From Anaeromyxobacter dehalogenans 2CP-1 (GTDB lineage: Bacteria > Myxococcota > Myxococcia > Myxococcales > Anaeromyxobacteraceae), in NCBI RefSeq assembly GCF_000022145.1, contig NC_011891.1, forward strand, positions 3,330,501 through 3,394,500: a stretch of DNA of 64,000 nucleotides, in the 5' to 3' direction. A program made the position numbers and the translations under genes. How positions within the stretch are numbered: position 1 is the stretch's first letter; each line of letters opens with the position of its first letter. The notes under the pieces are model-generated. The model ran no database searches. It saw nothing but the letters and a program-made list of their open reading frames with translations, and was not told the DNA's origin. Of the stretch, positions 55,206-62,469 are shown in pieces.

Positions 55206-55981
55206 GCACCGAGATCACGCGGGCTCGCGTCCTCGAGAGCCTCGGCCTGCTCCGCCTCGGGCGCATCGGCGAGCAGCTCGACGCGTTGCTCTCGACCGCG
55301 GCACGGGGCGAGCCGACGTACCTCGACTTCCTCGACACGATCCTGCGCGAGGAGGTCGGGGCGAAGCAGCGGAAGCGCGTCGCGATGGGCATCCAGATCG
55401 CGCACTTCCCCGCGGTGAAGACCCTCGACGACTTCGACTTCAAGTTCCAGCCGAGCGTCGACCAGAAGCTCGTCCGCGAGCTCGCCGTCAGCCGGTACGT
55501 CGCGAACGCGGAGAACGTGCTCGTGTTCGGCCCGCCCGGCGTCGGCAAGACGCACCTCGCCATCGGGCTCGGGCGCGCCGCAGTCGAAGCCGGCTACACC
55601 GTGCTCTTCACGAGCGCGACGGCGTTGCTGGGCGCGCTCTCGAAGGCCGAGACCGAGGGCCAGCTCGCGGAGCGGCTCGCGTTCTACGCGAAGCCCAAGC
55701 TGCTCGTCGTGGACGAGCTGGGGTACCTGCCGTTCGAGAAGCGCAGTGCGCACCTGTTCTTCCAGCTCATCGCGAGGCGGTACGAGAAGGGCGCGATGAT
55801 CATCACGACGAACCAGGTCGTCACGCAGTGGGGCACCGTGTTCGGGGACGAGATCCTCGCCGCCGCGATCCTCGACCGGCTCCTGCACCACAGCTTCACG
55901 CTGATGATCCAGGGCGAGAGCTACAGGCTGAAGCAGAAGCGCAAGGCGGGCCTGCTCGGCAGGGCCGAGAAGGCGAACTGA
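55202..55981 (+). CDS. istB: IS21 ATP-binding helper IstB
   Basis: A 259-residue AAA+ ATPase that aids IS21 transposition. Walker A is GPPGVGKTHLA near residue 106, Walker B is LLVVDELGYLPF near residue 170, and the sensor segment MIITTNQVVTQWG follows. GTG 55202 overlaps the istA stop, the standard coupling in IS21. Confidence 0.95.
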   Translation: MSTEITRARVLESLGLLRLGRIGEQLDALLSTAARGEPTYLDFLDTILREEVGAKQRKRVAMGIQIAHFPAVKTLDDFDFKFQPSVDQKLVRELAVSRYVANAENVLVFGPPGVGKTHLAIGLGRAAVEAGYTVLFTSATALLGALSKAETEGQLAERLAFYAKPKLLVVDELGYLPFEKRSAHLFFQLIARRYEKGAMIITTNQVVTQWGTVFGDEILAAAILDRLLHHSFTLMIQGESYRLKQKRKAGLLGRAEKAN

Positions 55982-56265
55982 ACCCCGAGGCGGAGGGGGT
56001 CAGAAGTTCTGTCGTTTGGGGGTCAATTCCCCCTGTCGTTTGACATCGTGCGGTACACCAGAGATCGCTCTCCGTTGCGCGCTCGGTGAGATTGTATCAG
56101 CGCACCGGGCGACAGATGCGGGCGGAGCAGTGATTACCCGTCTCGCGCCAACTCCCGTGCGCCTTGATACCTGGATCCCCGACAGCATGGGACGGCGGGG
56201 GGGGGGCCGCGGGCGGCGAGACACGGTCTCCCGTTATCGCGTGGCGCGGGACAGCGACCGGCTCC

Positions 56266-56384
56266 GCCCCCACAGTTTGTGGGCGCCGTGGGCTCTCGAT
56301 GGGCGCTCATGGGCCATCGCGAGCGCCCATCCTGTCCCGAAAATGTCCTCTCCGAGGGCCCATCGAGCGCCCAAGGACCGGAAT
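56266..56384. repeat. Island repeat R3, next to att copy D
   Basis: Like R1: CCCACAGTTTGTGGGCGCC, ATGGGCGCTCATGGGCC, CATCGAGCGCCCAAGGACC, then the att core. It ends at the same base relative to the core as R1 does at copy B. Confidence 0.8.
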
Positions 56385-56405
56385 TCGATTCCCGGCGCCT
56401 CCACT
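56385..56405 (+). repeat. att copy D (distal end of the island)
   Basis: The core TCGATTCCCGGCGCCTC followed by CACT is identical to the ssrA end over 21 bases. Sequence to its right is probably the original chromosomal flank, displaced by integration. Confidence 0.85.
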
Positions 56406-56410
56406 GAAAT

Positions 56411-56433
56411 GCCCCGGACTTTCCGGGGCTTTT
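56411..56433 (+). terminator. Terminator after att copy D
   Basis: GCCCCGGA and TCCGGGGC form an 8-bp stem with loop CTT, followed by TTTT. Its place matches the terminator after native ssrA, so it is probably the former ssrA terminator. Confidence 0.75.
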
Positions 56434-56526
56434 CGCTTTTCGGACCTTCGGGCCCACAACCCGGGCCCACAACCCGGGTCCTCAGCCCTCGAGCCCTCCC
56501 CGTGTCTCCAAGCGGCGCCCGCTGCC

Positions 56527-56569
56527 TTGCCGAGGCCCGGCTTCATCGTTATACATTCGTAAGAACGAA
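56527..56569 (+). promoter_or_regulatory. Promoter and operator of the AbrB/Doc pair
   Basis: TTGCCG and TATACA are spaced by 17 bases, a good sigma70 match. The inverted repeat TTCGT-AAGA-ACGAA at 56556-56569 lies just after the -10, where a bound antitoxin would block the start site. Confidence 0.6.
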
Positions 56570-56579
56570 GGAGTCTTCC

Positions 56580-56804
56580 ATGCGCAAGAAGCTCTCATCC
56601 ATCGGCAACAGCCTCGGCATCGTGATCGAGAAACCGATCCTCGAGCTCCTCGACATCGACCGGGAGACCGAGCTCGACCTGCGCACGGACGGCGAGCGGC
56701 TCATCATCGAGCCGATCCGAGGCGCCAGGCGGGCCAGGGTGAAGACGGCGGTCCGTCGCGCGATGGCTGCGCACGACGCAACCCTGCGAAAGCTCGCGAA
56801 GTGA
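56580..56804 (+). CDS. AbrB/MazE-type antitoxin
   Basis: A 74-residue protein with the swapped-hairpin AbrB fold: KKLSSIGNSLGIVIEKPILELLDIDRETELDLRTDGERLIIEPI. The C-terminal helix (residues about 50-74) is the probable toxin-binding part. ATG 56580 follows GAAGGAG. It overlaps the toxin start by 4 bases (GTGA). Such antitoxins usually bind their own promoter. Confidence 0.88.
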   Translation: MRKKLSSIGNSLGIVIEKPILELLDIDRETELDLRTDGERLIIEPIRGARRARVKTAVRRAMAAHDATLRKLAK

Positions 56805-57202
56805 CCGACCCCGTCTTCCTCGACGTGGACGACGTGTTGCTCATCCATGAGGAGCAGCTCGCGACGTACGGAGGGGCCCTAGGTATTCGCGACGTCGGCT
56901 TGCTCGAGTCCGCTGTCGCGATGCCGCGTGCCTCTGCGGGCGGCGAGCTTGCGCACGAGGACCTCTTCGCGATGGCGGCGGCGTACGCCTTCCACATCGC
57001 GCAGAACCAGCCTTTCGTCGATGGCAACAAGCGGACGGGGCTGCTTGCCGCCATCGTGTTCCTCGATCTGAACGGCATCCCGATCAGCGATCCGGCTGGC
57101 AGGCTGTACGACGCGATGATCGCGGTCGCAGAGCGCCGGATGGACAAGCCGGGCCTCGCCACCGAGTTCAGGAGTCTGGCGGCTGAGGTCGCTCGGTCCT
57201 GA
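56801..57202 (+). CDS. doc: Doc-type toxin (Fic fold)
   Basis: A 133-residue death-on-curing family protein that in phage P1 phosphorylates EF-Tu. The N-terminal HEEQLATYGGALGIRDVGLLESAV and the core QNQPFVDGNKRTGLLAA near residue 68 are the family marks. The usual catalytic His of HxFxDGNKR is Gln here. GTG 56801 overlaps the antitoxin stop. The antitoxin is AbrB-type rather than Phd. Confidence 0.88.
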   Translation: MTDPVFLDVDDVLLIHEEQLATYGGALGIRDVGLLESAVAMPRASAGGELAHEDLFAMAAAYAFHIAQNQPFVDGNKRTGLLAAIVFLDLNGIPISDPAGRLYDAMIAVAERRMDKPGLATEFRSLAAEVARS

Positions 57203-57210
57203 CGCGTCGG

Positions 57211-57303
57211 CTTGTGGGCGCCATGGGCTCTCGATGGGCGCCCACGGGCTGTCGCGAGCGCCCACAGGGTTCCGAAGTGGGCGCTCTGAGAGCCCATCGA
57301 GAA
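57211..57303. repeat. Island repeat R4 (no att core)
   Basis: CTTGTGGGCGCCATGGGCTC, GAGCGCCCACAGGGTTCC and GTGGGCGCTCTGAGAGCCC match R1 over its whole length but end in GAGAAAGC instead of the att core. Confidence 0.75.
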
Positions 57304-57311
57304 AGCACCCC

Positions 57312-58028
57312 TCACGCGCCCGAGACCCACCGGCCGCCGCCGTCGCACGTCACGACCGTCCCCGTCATGTACGGGTTGGCCGCGACCGTGACGATCACCT
57401 CGGCCAGGTCCTCCGGCCTCCCCACGCGCCGGGCCGGGAACCGCTTGCGGGCCTGCTCGAACATGCCCGCCTTCACCTCGGGTGGACTCGCATCCCACCA
57501 GGGCGTGTCCACCAGGCCCGGCGAAACTGCGTTCACGCGGATGGGCGCGAGCTCGACGGCCAGCACCGGGACCACTGCCTCCAGCGCCGCGTTGATGGCG
57601 GCCAGGCCCGCGGTCCCGGGGATGGCCGCGCCCGCCGAAGCGGCGGACACGAAGGTGATCGACGCCTCCGGCGCGAGCCTCGGCAGCGCCGCCTGGGCGG
57701 TGCGGAGCTGGGGCAGGAGCTTCGCGTGGAGCCCCTCGGCCAGATCCCCGATGTCGAGCGAGCGGAAGGAGCCCGCGCCCTTGCCCCCGGAGAGTGCCAG
57801 CACCAGCAGGTCGATGCTGGGCGCGCCGATGAAGTACTCCTGGAGCGAGGCCGGCGAGGCGGCGTCGAGCACGGCGCCCTCGATCCCTTCTCCCAAGGCC
57901 GCGACCTTCGTCCGGTCCCGGCCCGCCGCAGTCACCCGCGCCCCGCGCGCCGCCAGGAGCCGCGCCGTCGCGAGGCCGATCCCCGAGCTCCCTCCCACCA
58001 CCAGCGCCCGCTTGCCTTTCAGGTCCAC
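57312..58028 (-). CDS. SDR family protein with altered active site
   Basis: A 238-residue Rossmann-fold short-chain dehydrogenase. The cofactor motif is GGSSGIGLATA near residue 12, and the late motif IRVNAVSPGLVDTPWW is normal. The catalytic YxxxK is missing: the helix reads GTAGLAAINAALEA, with Leu and Asn where Tyr and Lys are expected. The family has a subclass of this type. GTG 58028 follows GGGAG. It is divergent from a TetR gene that probably controls it. Confidence 0.85.
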   Translation of the reverse strand: MDLKGKRALVVGGSSGIGLATARLLAARGARVTAAGRDRTKVAALGEGIEGAVLDAASPASLQEYFIGAPSIDLLVLALSGGKGAGSFRSLDIGDLAEGLHAKLLPQLRTAQAALPRLAPEASITFVSAASAGAAIPGTAGLAAINAALEAVVPVLAVELAPIRVNAVSPGLVDTPWWDASPPEVKAGMFEQARKRFPARRVGRPEDLAEVIVTVAANPYMTGTVVTCDGGGRWVSGA

Positions 58029-58073
58029 GGTCCGTTCTCCCTTACGAGACGATGAGGTCCGTAATGGAAATAA

Positions 58074-58090
58074 CGAGACACGCCGTCTCG
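58074..58090. promoter_or_regulatory. Probable TetR operator between SDR and TetR genes
   Basis: The 17-base palindrome CGAGAC-ACGCC-GTCTCG lies between the divergent starts at 58028 and 58141. A further half-site CGAGAC is at 58054. Confidence 0.55.
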
Positions 58091-58140
58091 TCAAGCGATA
58101 TGCTCCCCTGCGATTGTCGCGTCCGCCCCGCCCCGCCACC

Positions 58141-58716
58141 GTGGCGCCCCGCCGTGGCCGCCCGCGCAGCGACGCGGCCAGACAGGCCATCCTGACGGCG
58201 GCGCTGGAGCTCGCGCGCACCCGGCCGCCGGCGGACGTCTCGGTCGAGGCGATCGCCGCCCAGGCCGGCGTCGGGAAGCAGACCATTTACCGTTGGTGGA
58301 GGGGCAAGGCGGAGGTGCTCCTGGAGGCGCTCGCGGATCTGGCCGAGGCCGAGATCCTGGAGTCCGATATGGCGAGCCTGGAGGCCGACGTCCGCGCGTT
58401 CCTCGAGGCGAGCTTCGACGCAATCGAGCACCAGCGGCTCGCGCCGGTGCTGCGTGGGCTCATGGCCGAGGCGCAGCGCGACCCCGGGTTCGCCCGCGCC
58501 TTCCGCGCACGCTTCATCGAGCGTCGGCGCGACGCCGCCCGGCGGCTGCTGGACCGGGCGCGTCGCCGCGGCGAGCTGGGCCGGTCTACCGACCCTGAGT
58601 TGCTGGTGGACGTCCTCTTCGGGGCACTCTGGTACCGGCTCCTCGTAGGGCACGCCCCGCTCGACCGCGCCTTCGCCCGCGGCCTGGCGCGGGCGGTGGC
58701 CCGGGTGGCGAGGTGA
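58141..58716 (+). CDS. TetR family regulator
   Basis: A 191-residue regulator. The N-terminal HTH is RQAILTAALELA ... VSVEAIAAQAGVGKQTIYRWWRGKAEVLLEAL, typical of TetR. The C-terminal ligand-binding domain is helical (TetR_C like). GTG 58141 is chosen from the usual distance to the HTH; TTG 58114 is an alternative. It likely represses the divergent SDR gene and itself. Confidence 0.88.
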   Translation: MAPRRGRPRSDAARQAILTAALELARTRPPADVSVEAIAAQAGVGKQTIYRWWRGKAEVLLEALADLAEAEILESDMASLEADVRAFLEASFDAIEHQRLAPVLRGLMAEAQRDPGFARAFRARFIERRRDAARRLLDRARRRGELGRSTDPELLVDVLFGALWYRLLVGHAPLDRAFARGLARAVARVAR

Positions 58717-58849
58717 GCCCACTGCGCACGCGCCGCCCCGGTGCGTCGGCGCTGATGCCGCGCGCGGTCGTCACGCTGCTCCTCCGCGCATCGCCTCGGA
58801 GCGCCCACCATTCTCTTCGATCCCCAGCGCGTGATCGGCCGAGAGCGGT

Positions 58850-58915
58850 GCCCATCGTGGGCTCTCGATGGTGCGCTCATGGGCCATCGCGAGCCGTCAC
58901 GACGGTTCCGAGCGA
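58850..58915. repeat. Island repeat R5 (partial)
   Basis: CATCGTGGGCTCTCGATGG and CATGGGCCATCGCGAGC match the middle of R3. It overlaps the last six codons of the oxidoreductase gene, so that gene end may have been rewritten. Confidence 0.6.
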
Positions 58916-60000
58916 GCCCCTTCGCCGACGAGCACGATCTTGCCCGTCACGCCGCCGTTGGCGAGGAGTTCCTGCGCCCGCCGTGCGTCGGCCAGAGGGA
59001 ATCGCTGCGCGATGATCGGCTCGATCTTCCGCTGCTGCAGGAGGTCGAGCAGCGTGATCAGGTCGTGCCGGAACCATGCCGGCTTCAACCGCTTCAATGT
59101 CTGGATGCTGTACGGGACCACCCGCTTGCGGCCCGGGAGAAGCGAGCCGGCGGCGATGTACAGGGCGAACCTCGCGGCTCCGCGAAAGCGCCGACGACGA
59201 CCTGGACGACTGGAGGTCAGCGCCCCCTCCCCGCGAATCGAGCTGATGAGGCCATAGCCCACCACCTTCCCGCCGGGTCGGAGCGCCTTGCGCGAATGCC
59301 AGAGGTGAGCACCGCCGATGTGGTCGAACACGACGTCCACGCCGTCGCCCGCGAGGCGGTGGATCTCCTCCACGAAGTCCTGATGCTGATAGTCGATGGG
59401 GGTACCGCCGAGCGCGGTGACGACCGACGCCCCTCGCGACGAGCAGGTCCCGTACAGCTCCAGCCCGGCGAGGCGCCCGAGCTGCAAGAGCGCCGTGCCG
59501 ACCCCGCCTGCCGCACCGTGAATCAACGCGCGCCCTCCCCGCCTGACCTTCGCGGAGCGATGCATCATCTGGTACGCGGTGATGTAGTTCAGCACCAGGC
59601 ACACGGCCTCGGCGGCGTCCACGCCCGCTGGCACCGGAACGAGCTCCTCCTGCGGCAGGCAGACCCATCCCGCGTACGCGCCGTGGATCGGCATCGCGGC
59701 GACGACCTGGCCTGGCTCGATGCCAGCGATGCCGGCGCCGAGCCGATCCACCACGCCGACCAGATCCCAACCGGGAGTGAACGGCACCGCGGGCGTCTCG
59801 GGATGAATTCCCTCACGCGCCATGACGTCCGGCAACGAGACGCCTGCGGCCAGCACCCTCACCCGCGCCTCACCAGCCTTCGGCTCGGGGCGCGGTTCCT
59901 CGACCACCTCGAGCGCGTCGGGCCCGCCGTAATGCGTGACGACGACGCGGAGGTGGCTCGCGGTTTCCGACGACACTGCGACGTGACTCGGTGGTGTCAT
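58897..60000 (-). CDS. Medium-chain dehydrogenase / quinone oxidoreductase
   Basis: A 367-residue NADPH-dependent reductase of the MDR superfamily without the zinc Cys cluster. The GroES-like domain has AGVSLPDVMAREGIHP and GWDLVGVVDRLGAG, and the Rossmann domain has ALIHGAAGGVGTALLQLGRLAG. A loop insertion of about 45 residues after LISSIRGEGALTSS is longer than in typical QOR. ATG 60000 follows GGAGGG. The gene's 3' end overlaps repeat R5. Confidence 0.88.
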   Translation of the reverse strand: MTPPSHVAVSSETASHLRVVVTHYGGPDALEVVEEPRPEPKAGEARVRVLAAGVSLPDVMAREGIHPETPAVPFTPGWDLVGVVDRLGAGIAGIEPGQVVAAMPIHGAYAGWVCLPQEELVPVPAGVDAAEAVCLVLNYITAYQMMHRSAKVRRGGRALIHGAAGGVGTALLQLGRLAGLELYGTCSSRGASVVTALGGTPIDYQHQDFVEEIHRLAGDGVDVVFDHIGGAHLWHSRKALRPGGKVVGYGLISSIRGEGALTSSRPGRRRRFRGAARFALYIAAGSLLPGRKRVVPYSIQTLKRLKPAWFRHDLITLLDLLQQRKIEPIIAQRFPLADARRAQELLANGGVTGKIVLVGEGARSEPS

Positions 60001-60573
60001 GGAGCTGCCCTCCTCTGCCGACCGGTTCCGCGGGACGCTGATGGAGCGGCTGCGCGCCAGCGCTCGGAACGCCACCGTCCCGGGCGCGCGCGCTCAGCTC
60101 GAGCGAGGCGCTGCCATGGATCCCGAGGCGGCGCCTCGTCGTCGCCCGCCTGCGACGCAGGAGGATGCGCGCGGCCCTGAACATCGACGGGCCGGAACCG
60201 GGCCTGCCTTCGTGACGGACTCTGCGCCGATCTGCCACACGCCGGAACGGAGCAAACGAAGCGCCGTTGGGTCACCCCGAACGCCGGAGTCGGCAATCGC
60301 GCCCGCTCGTCACGAGGCCTCGCTCGGTCAGCCGAGTGAGCCGACGGTCGGGCGCACCCTGGGGGCAGGAGGGGCCAACGACGGTGCTCATCGCGAAGCT
60401 CAACACCACGCAGGACTTCTCCGAACGAGGCGGAGCGCGGGCGAGGCCGTCGTATTCGTCCACGGGAGGCCCAGCTCCTGGCGCGACTGCGGTGGTTCTC
60501 GCGGGCGGCGGCTCGGCCAACGCACCGCCATGCTACTCAGGATGCAGGTCCTGCCCGTGAGGTACCATGAGTC
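60001..60573. other. Gene-free stretch with a decayed hydrolase fragment
   Basis: Open frames here have no conserved domain and no ribosome site. The only recognisable trace is the 16-codon alpha/beta-hydrolase-like fragment at 60440-60487. Confidence 0.5.
60440..60487 (+). pseudogene. Alpha/beta-hydrolase N-terminal trace
   Basis: The plus strand reads GEAVVFVHGRPSSWRD, close to the oxyanion-hole block GxxVVFVHGxPxxxRxW of alpha/beta hydrolases. Flanking codons give no further similarity. It may be chance, so confidence is low. Confidence 0.25.
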
Positions 60574-60900
60574 ATGCCCCGTGAACCACTTCCACCCATC
60601 TGGCAGGACTACCGTCGGCGACGCTGGGTGATGATCGGGCTCTTCCTGGGATATGTCCCGGGGGCCGCGCTGCTGGGCGGCGCTCTCGTTTGGTTCGTCG
60701 GATCACCGCTTGGTTTCATGATCGCCGGAGCCGGCTTGCTCGCGGCGCTGTGGTGGGCAGACGCCCGCTTCGCGTCGTTCCGGTGCCCGTCATGCGGAGA
60801 GCGGTTCATGGTGCGTCGGTATGAGCTGGCGCTTCCCGGCATCCGAAAACACCAGTTCTCGGCGCGCCGTTGCGTCAATTGCGGGCTTGCACGACCATGA
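60574..60900 (+). CDS. Small membrane protein with zinc ribbon
   Basis: A 108-residue protein. Two transmembrane helices (residues about 18-40 and 46-62) are followed by a cytoplasmic zinc ribbon, CPSC at about residue 71 and CVNC near residue 101. The ATG is at 60574. The function is unknown. It is convergent with the YdeI-like gene, 48 bases apart. Confidence 0.75.
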   Translation: MPREPLPPIWQDYRRRRWVMIGLFLGYVPGAALLGGALVWFVGSPLGFMIAGAGLLAALWWADARFASFRCPSCGERFMVRRYELALPGIRKHQFSARRCVNCGLARP

Positions 60901-60948
60901 TCGCGGGCCGCGTTGCCTCGCCGGCTGGGCCGAAGAAGAAGCTCGCCC

Positions 60949-61608
60949 TCACGCGGACCTGGGCTTCGCCTTCCCTCTCTTCGCCTTGGCGGGGTGCAAC
61001 GTCTGGTGTGCCGCGCACATCGCCACGAACGTCGCGACCCGGTTCGCGCGGGTCTCGGGGCGCCTGGCTGTCGTGACCCGGTAGAGGATCGCGTAGCGAT
61101 TCGCGGCATCGAGGACCTCGAAGAAGGCGCGAGCACGAGGATTGGCATCGAGCGCCTCGGCGAGATCGGCGGGGACGGCCGATGTCCTTGCGCCATCGTA
61201 GGCGCGTTCCCATCGCCCGTCGCGCCTGGCGCGGTCGACCTCGGCGAGCCCAGGCTCCTGCATCCGGCCGCTCGCGATCAGCGCCTCGGCCTTGGCGCGG
61301 TTGATCTTGGACCACGGGCTCCGCCGGGTGCGACGCGTGAAGCGCTGCAGCCACGCCGCGTCGTCCAGCGCTCGCTTCTGGCCATCGATCCATCCCCAGG
61401 CCAGCGCGGCCTCGAGCGCTGCCGCGTACGTGAGCGTACCGTCGCTCGCCCCCTTCTTCGGGATGCGGAGGAGGACGCCGGCAGACCGATCGTGGTTTGC
61501 CCGGAGCCATGCATCCCATGCCGCCGCGCTTCGCAGCTCGAGGACCGGATCGCTGTCCTTCGACCCGGGCGAGGTCGAACCCGCTCTAGGAGGCTTCATT
61601 CTTCGCAT
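60949..61608 (-). CDS. YdeI/OmdA family protein
   Basis: A 219-residue cytoplasmic protein of the YdeI/OmpD-associated family. The signature AALEAALAWGWIDGQKR at about residue 65, RRSPWSKINRAKAEALI, and the C-terminal helical part ALDANPRARAFFEVLDAANRYAILYRVTTARRPETRANRV are all present. Homologues are linked to resistance to cationic peptides or bacteriocins, which is not shown here. ATG 61608 or 61599 (MKPPRAG) could be the start; it overlaps the end of the next gene by 23 bases. Confidence 0.85.
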   Translation of the reverse strand: MRRMKPPRAGSTSPGSKDSDPVLELRSAAAWDAWLRANHDRSAGVLLRIPKKGASDGTLTYAAALEAALAWGWIDGQKRALDDAAWLQRFTRRTRRSPWSKINRAKAEALIASGRMQEPGLAEVDRARRDGRWERAYDGARTSAVPADLAEALDANPRARAFFEVLDAANRYAILYRVTTARRPETRANRVATFVAMCAAHQTLHPAKAKRGKAKPRSA

Positions 61609-62275
61609 GTCGTCCTTTTCGACGCGCGCGCCCGCCGACCGGGCTCGGATGGAGGGCGAGCAGCGCCCTCGCGGCGGCGGCGCTGCGCCTCGCGATCTCG
61701 CGTTCGCCGGGCGTCTTCACGGTCCGGAGGAGCAAGCTGATGGCGAGGTCTGCCCAGAGGAGCGCGAGGAACTCCCGGATCATCTCCTCGGGCTCGCCCT
61801 CGACGAGTGCGCTGTCACGCGCCTTCGTGAGCGCGCCGCGGAGGGCGGAGCGAACCTTCTCTCGCCCGAGCTCCTCGAGGGCCCGGGCGATCTCGGGTGC
61901 GCGGTTCGCCTCGGCGATGGCCAGCCGGAACGTCTCGACGACGTTCGCGTCCGTCACCTCCGCGAGGAACCGCTGGCCGAATCTCGTGAGCGCGGCCTGG
62001 AGCATCTCCCGGTCCGCCGAGTCGGGAAGCTCGGCGGCAACCGGGAATCGCGCCGACCGATCGCGGATGCACTCGATGAGCAGCTGGAGCTTGTTGCCCA
62101 CGTGCGTGTAGAGGTCCCGCTTCGACACGTGCGCGCGCGTCGCGATCTCGCTCGTGCTCGTCCCGGAGTAGCCGAGCTCGGCGAACGCAGTGAAGGCTGC
62201 CTCGAGGATTCGCCGGCGGAGCGCTGGCTCGTCCGCCTCCCCCTGCCTGTCGTCTCGCGCCGGCTTCGCTCGCAT
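61586..62275 (-). CDS. TetR family regulator with triple operator
   Basis: A 229-residue repressor. The HTH region is RRRILEAAFTAFAELGYSGTSTSEIATRAHVSKRDLYTHVGNKLQLL. The C-terminal ligand domain has EELGREKVRSALRGALTKARD. ATG 62275 is chosen; the open frame continues upstream with in-frame ATGs through the operator region. It is divergent from the membrane-protein gene, and three GGTACC-type operators lie between, so autoregulation and control of that gene are likely. The YdeI-like gene follows. Confidence 0.88.
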   Translation of the reverse strand: MRAKPARDDRQGEADEPALRRRILEAAFTAFAELGYSGTSTSEIATRAHVSKRDLYTHVGNKLQLLIECIRDRSARFPVAAELPDSADREMLQAALTRFGQRFLAEVTDANVVETFRLAIAEANRAPEIARALEELGREKVRSALRGALTKARDSALVEGEPEEMIREFLALLWADLAISLLLRTVKTPGEREIARRSAAAARALLALHPSPVGGRARRKGRHAKNEAS

Positions 62276-62293
62276 GCGGGCCGCTCCTCGGGC

Positions 62294-62391
62294 GGTACCG
62301 AAGCGTACCATCATCCCTCCGCGGCGAGCGGTACCACCTGGTACCACAACCGGGACCCGCGCCGCCCTTGACGTTGGTACCGGTCGGTACC
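62294..62391. promoter_or_regulatory. Three GGTACC-N4-GGTACC operators
   Basis: O1 is at 62294-62309 (second half-site CGTACC), O2 at 62330-62345 and O3 at 62376-62391. Each pair of half-sites has a 4-base spacer, so half-sites are 10 bp apart. The sites are almost identical, as expected for multiple bound dimers of the adjacent TetR protein. Confidence 0.75.
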
Positions 62392-62396
62392 ATATC
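62368..62396 (+). promoter_or_regulatory. Promoter of the membrane-protein gene, overlapped by O3
   Basis: TTGACG and CATATC are separated by exactly 17 bases, and operator O3 fills the spacer. Binding there would occlude RNA polymerase. The start codon of the gene is 74 bases further on. Confidence 0.6.
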
Positions 62397-62469
62397 CGAG
62401 CTGCCCGGCACATCGAACCCACGAGTCGCGCTCGAGTCCGGGATCTGGAATCGACCTGAGGAGACGCTC

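Larger units (their letters stand above)
53854..56045 (+). mobile_element. IS21-family insertion sequence, complete
   Basis: A 2192-bp element with istA and istB. The ends are imperfect inverted repeats: the left reads TGTAGAGCGACAGG and the right, inverted, TGTCAAACGACAGG. Each carries a further shared ACTTCTGACCCCC block about 30-45 bases inside. The 5-bp target duplication TCGTG flanks it at 53849-53853 and 56046-56050. The intact duplication and intact genes imply a recent insertion. Confidence 0.92.
56046..56579. other. Gene-free stretch with repeat R3 and att copy D
   Basis: Starts with the IS21 target duplication. It contains repeat R3 (56266-56384), att copy D (56385-56405), a terminator (56411-56433) and the promoter of the toxin-antitoxin pair (56527-56555). 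No coding region is supported. Confidence 0.7.

Noticed and set aside
44192-56405. Att copies B, C and D as tRNA genes
   Set aside because: Only the T-arm and acceptor 3' strand are present; there is no D-arm, anticodon arm or 5' acceptor strand.
57304-58140. Treating the region after R4 as part of the island
   Set aside because: No att core follows R4, base composition is back to the high-GC norm, and the genes are ordinary regulated units. The island end at att copy D is better supported.
59999-60631. 210-codon frame over the gene-free stretch upstream of the zinc-ribbon gene
   Set aside because: No ribosome site, low-complexity charged sequence, and only a 16-codon hydrolase-like trace inside it.
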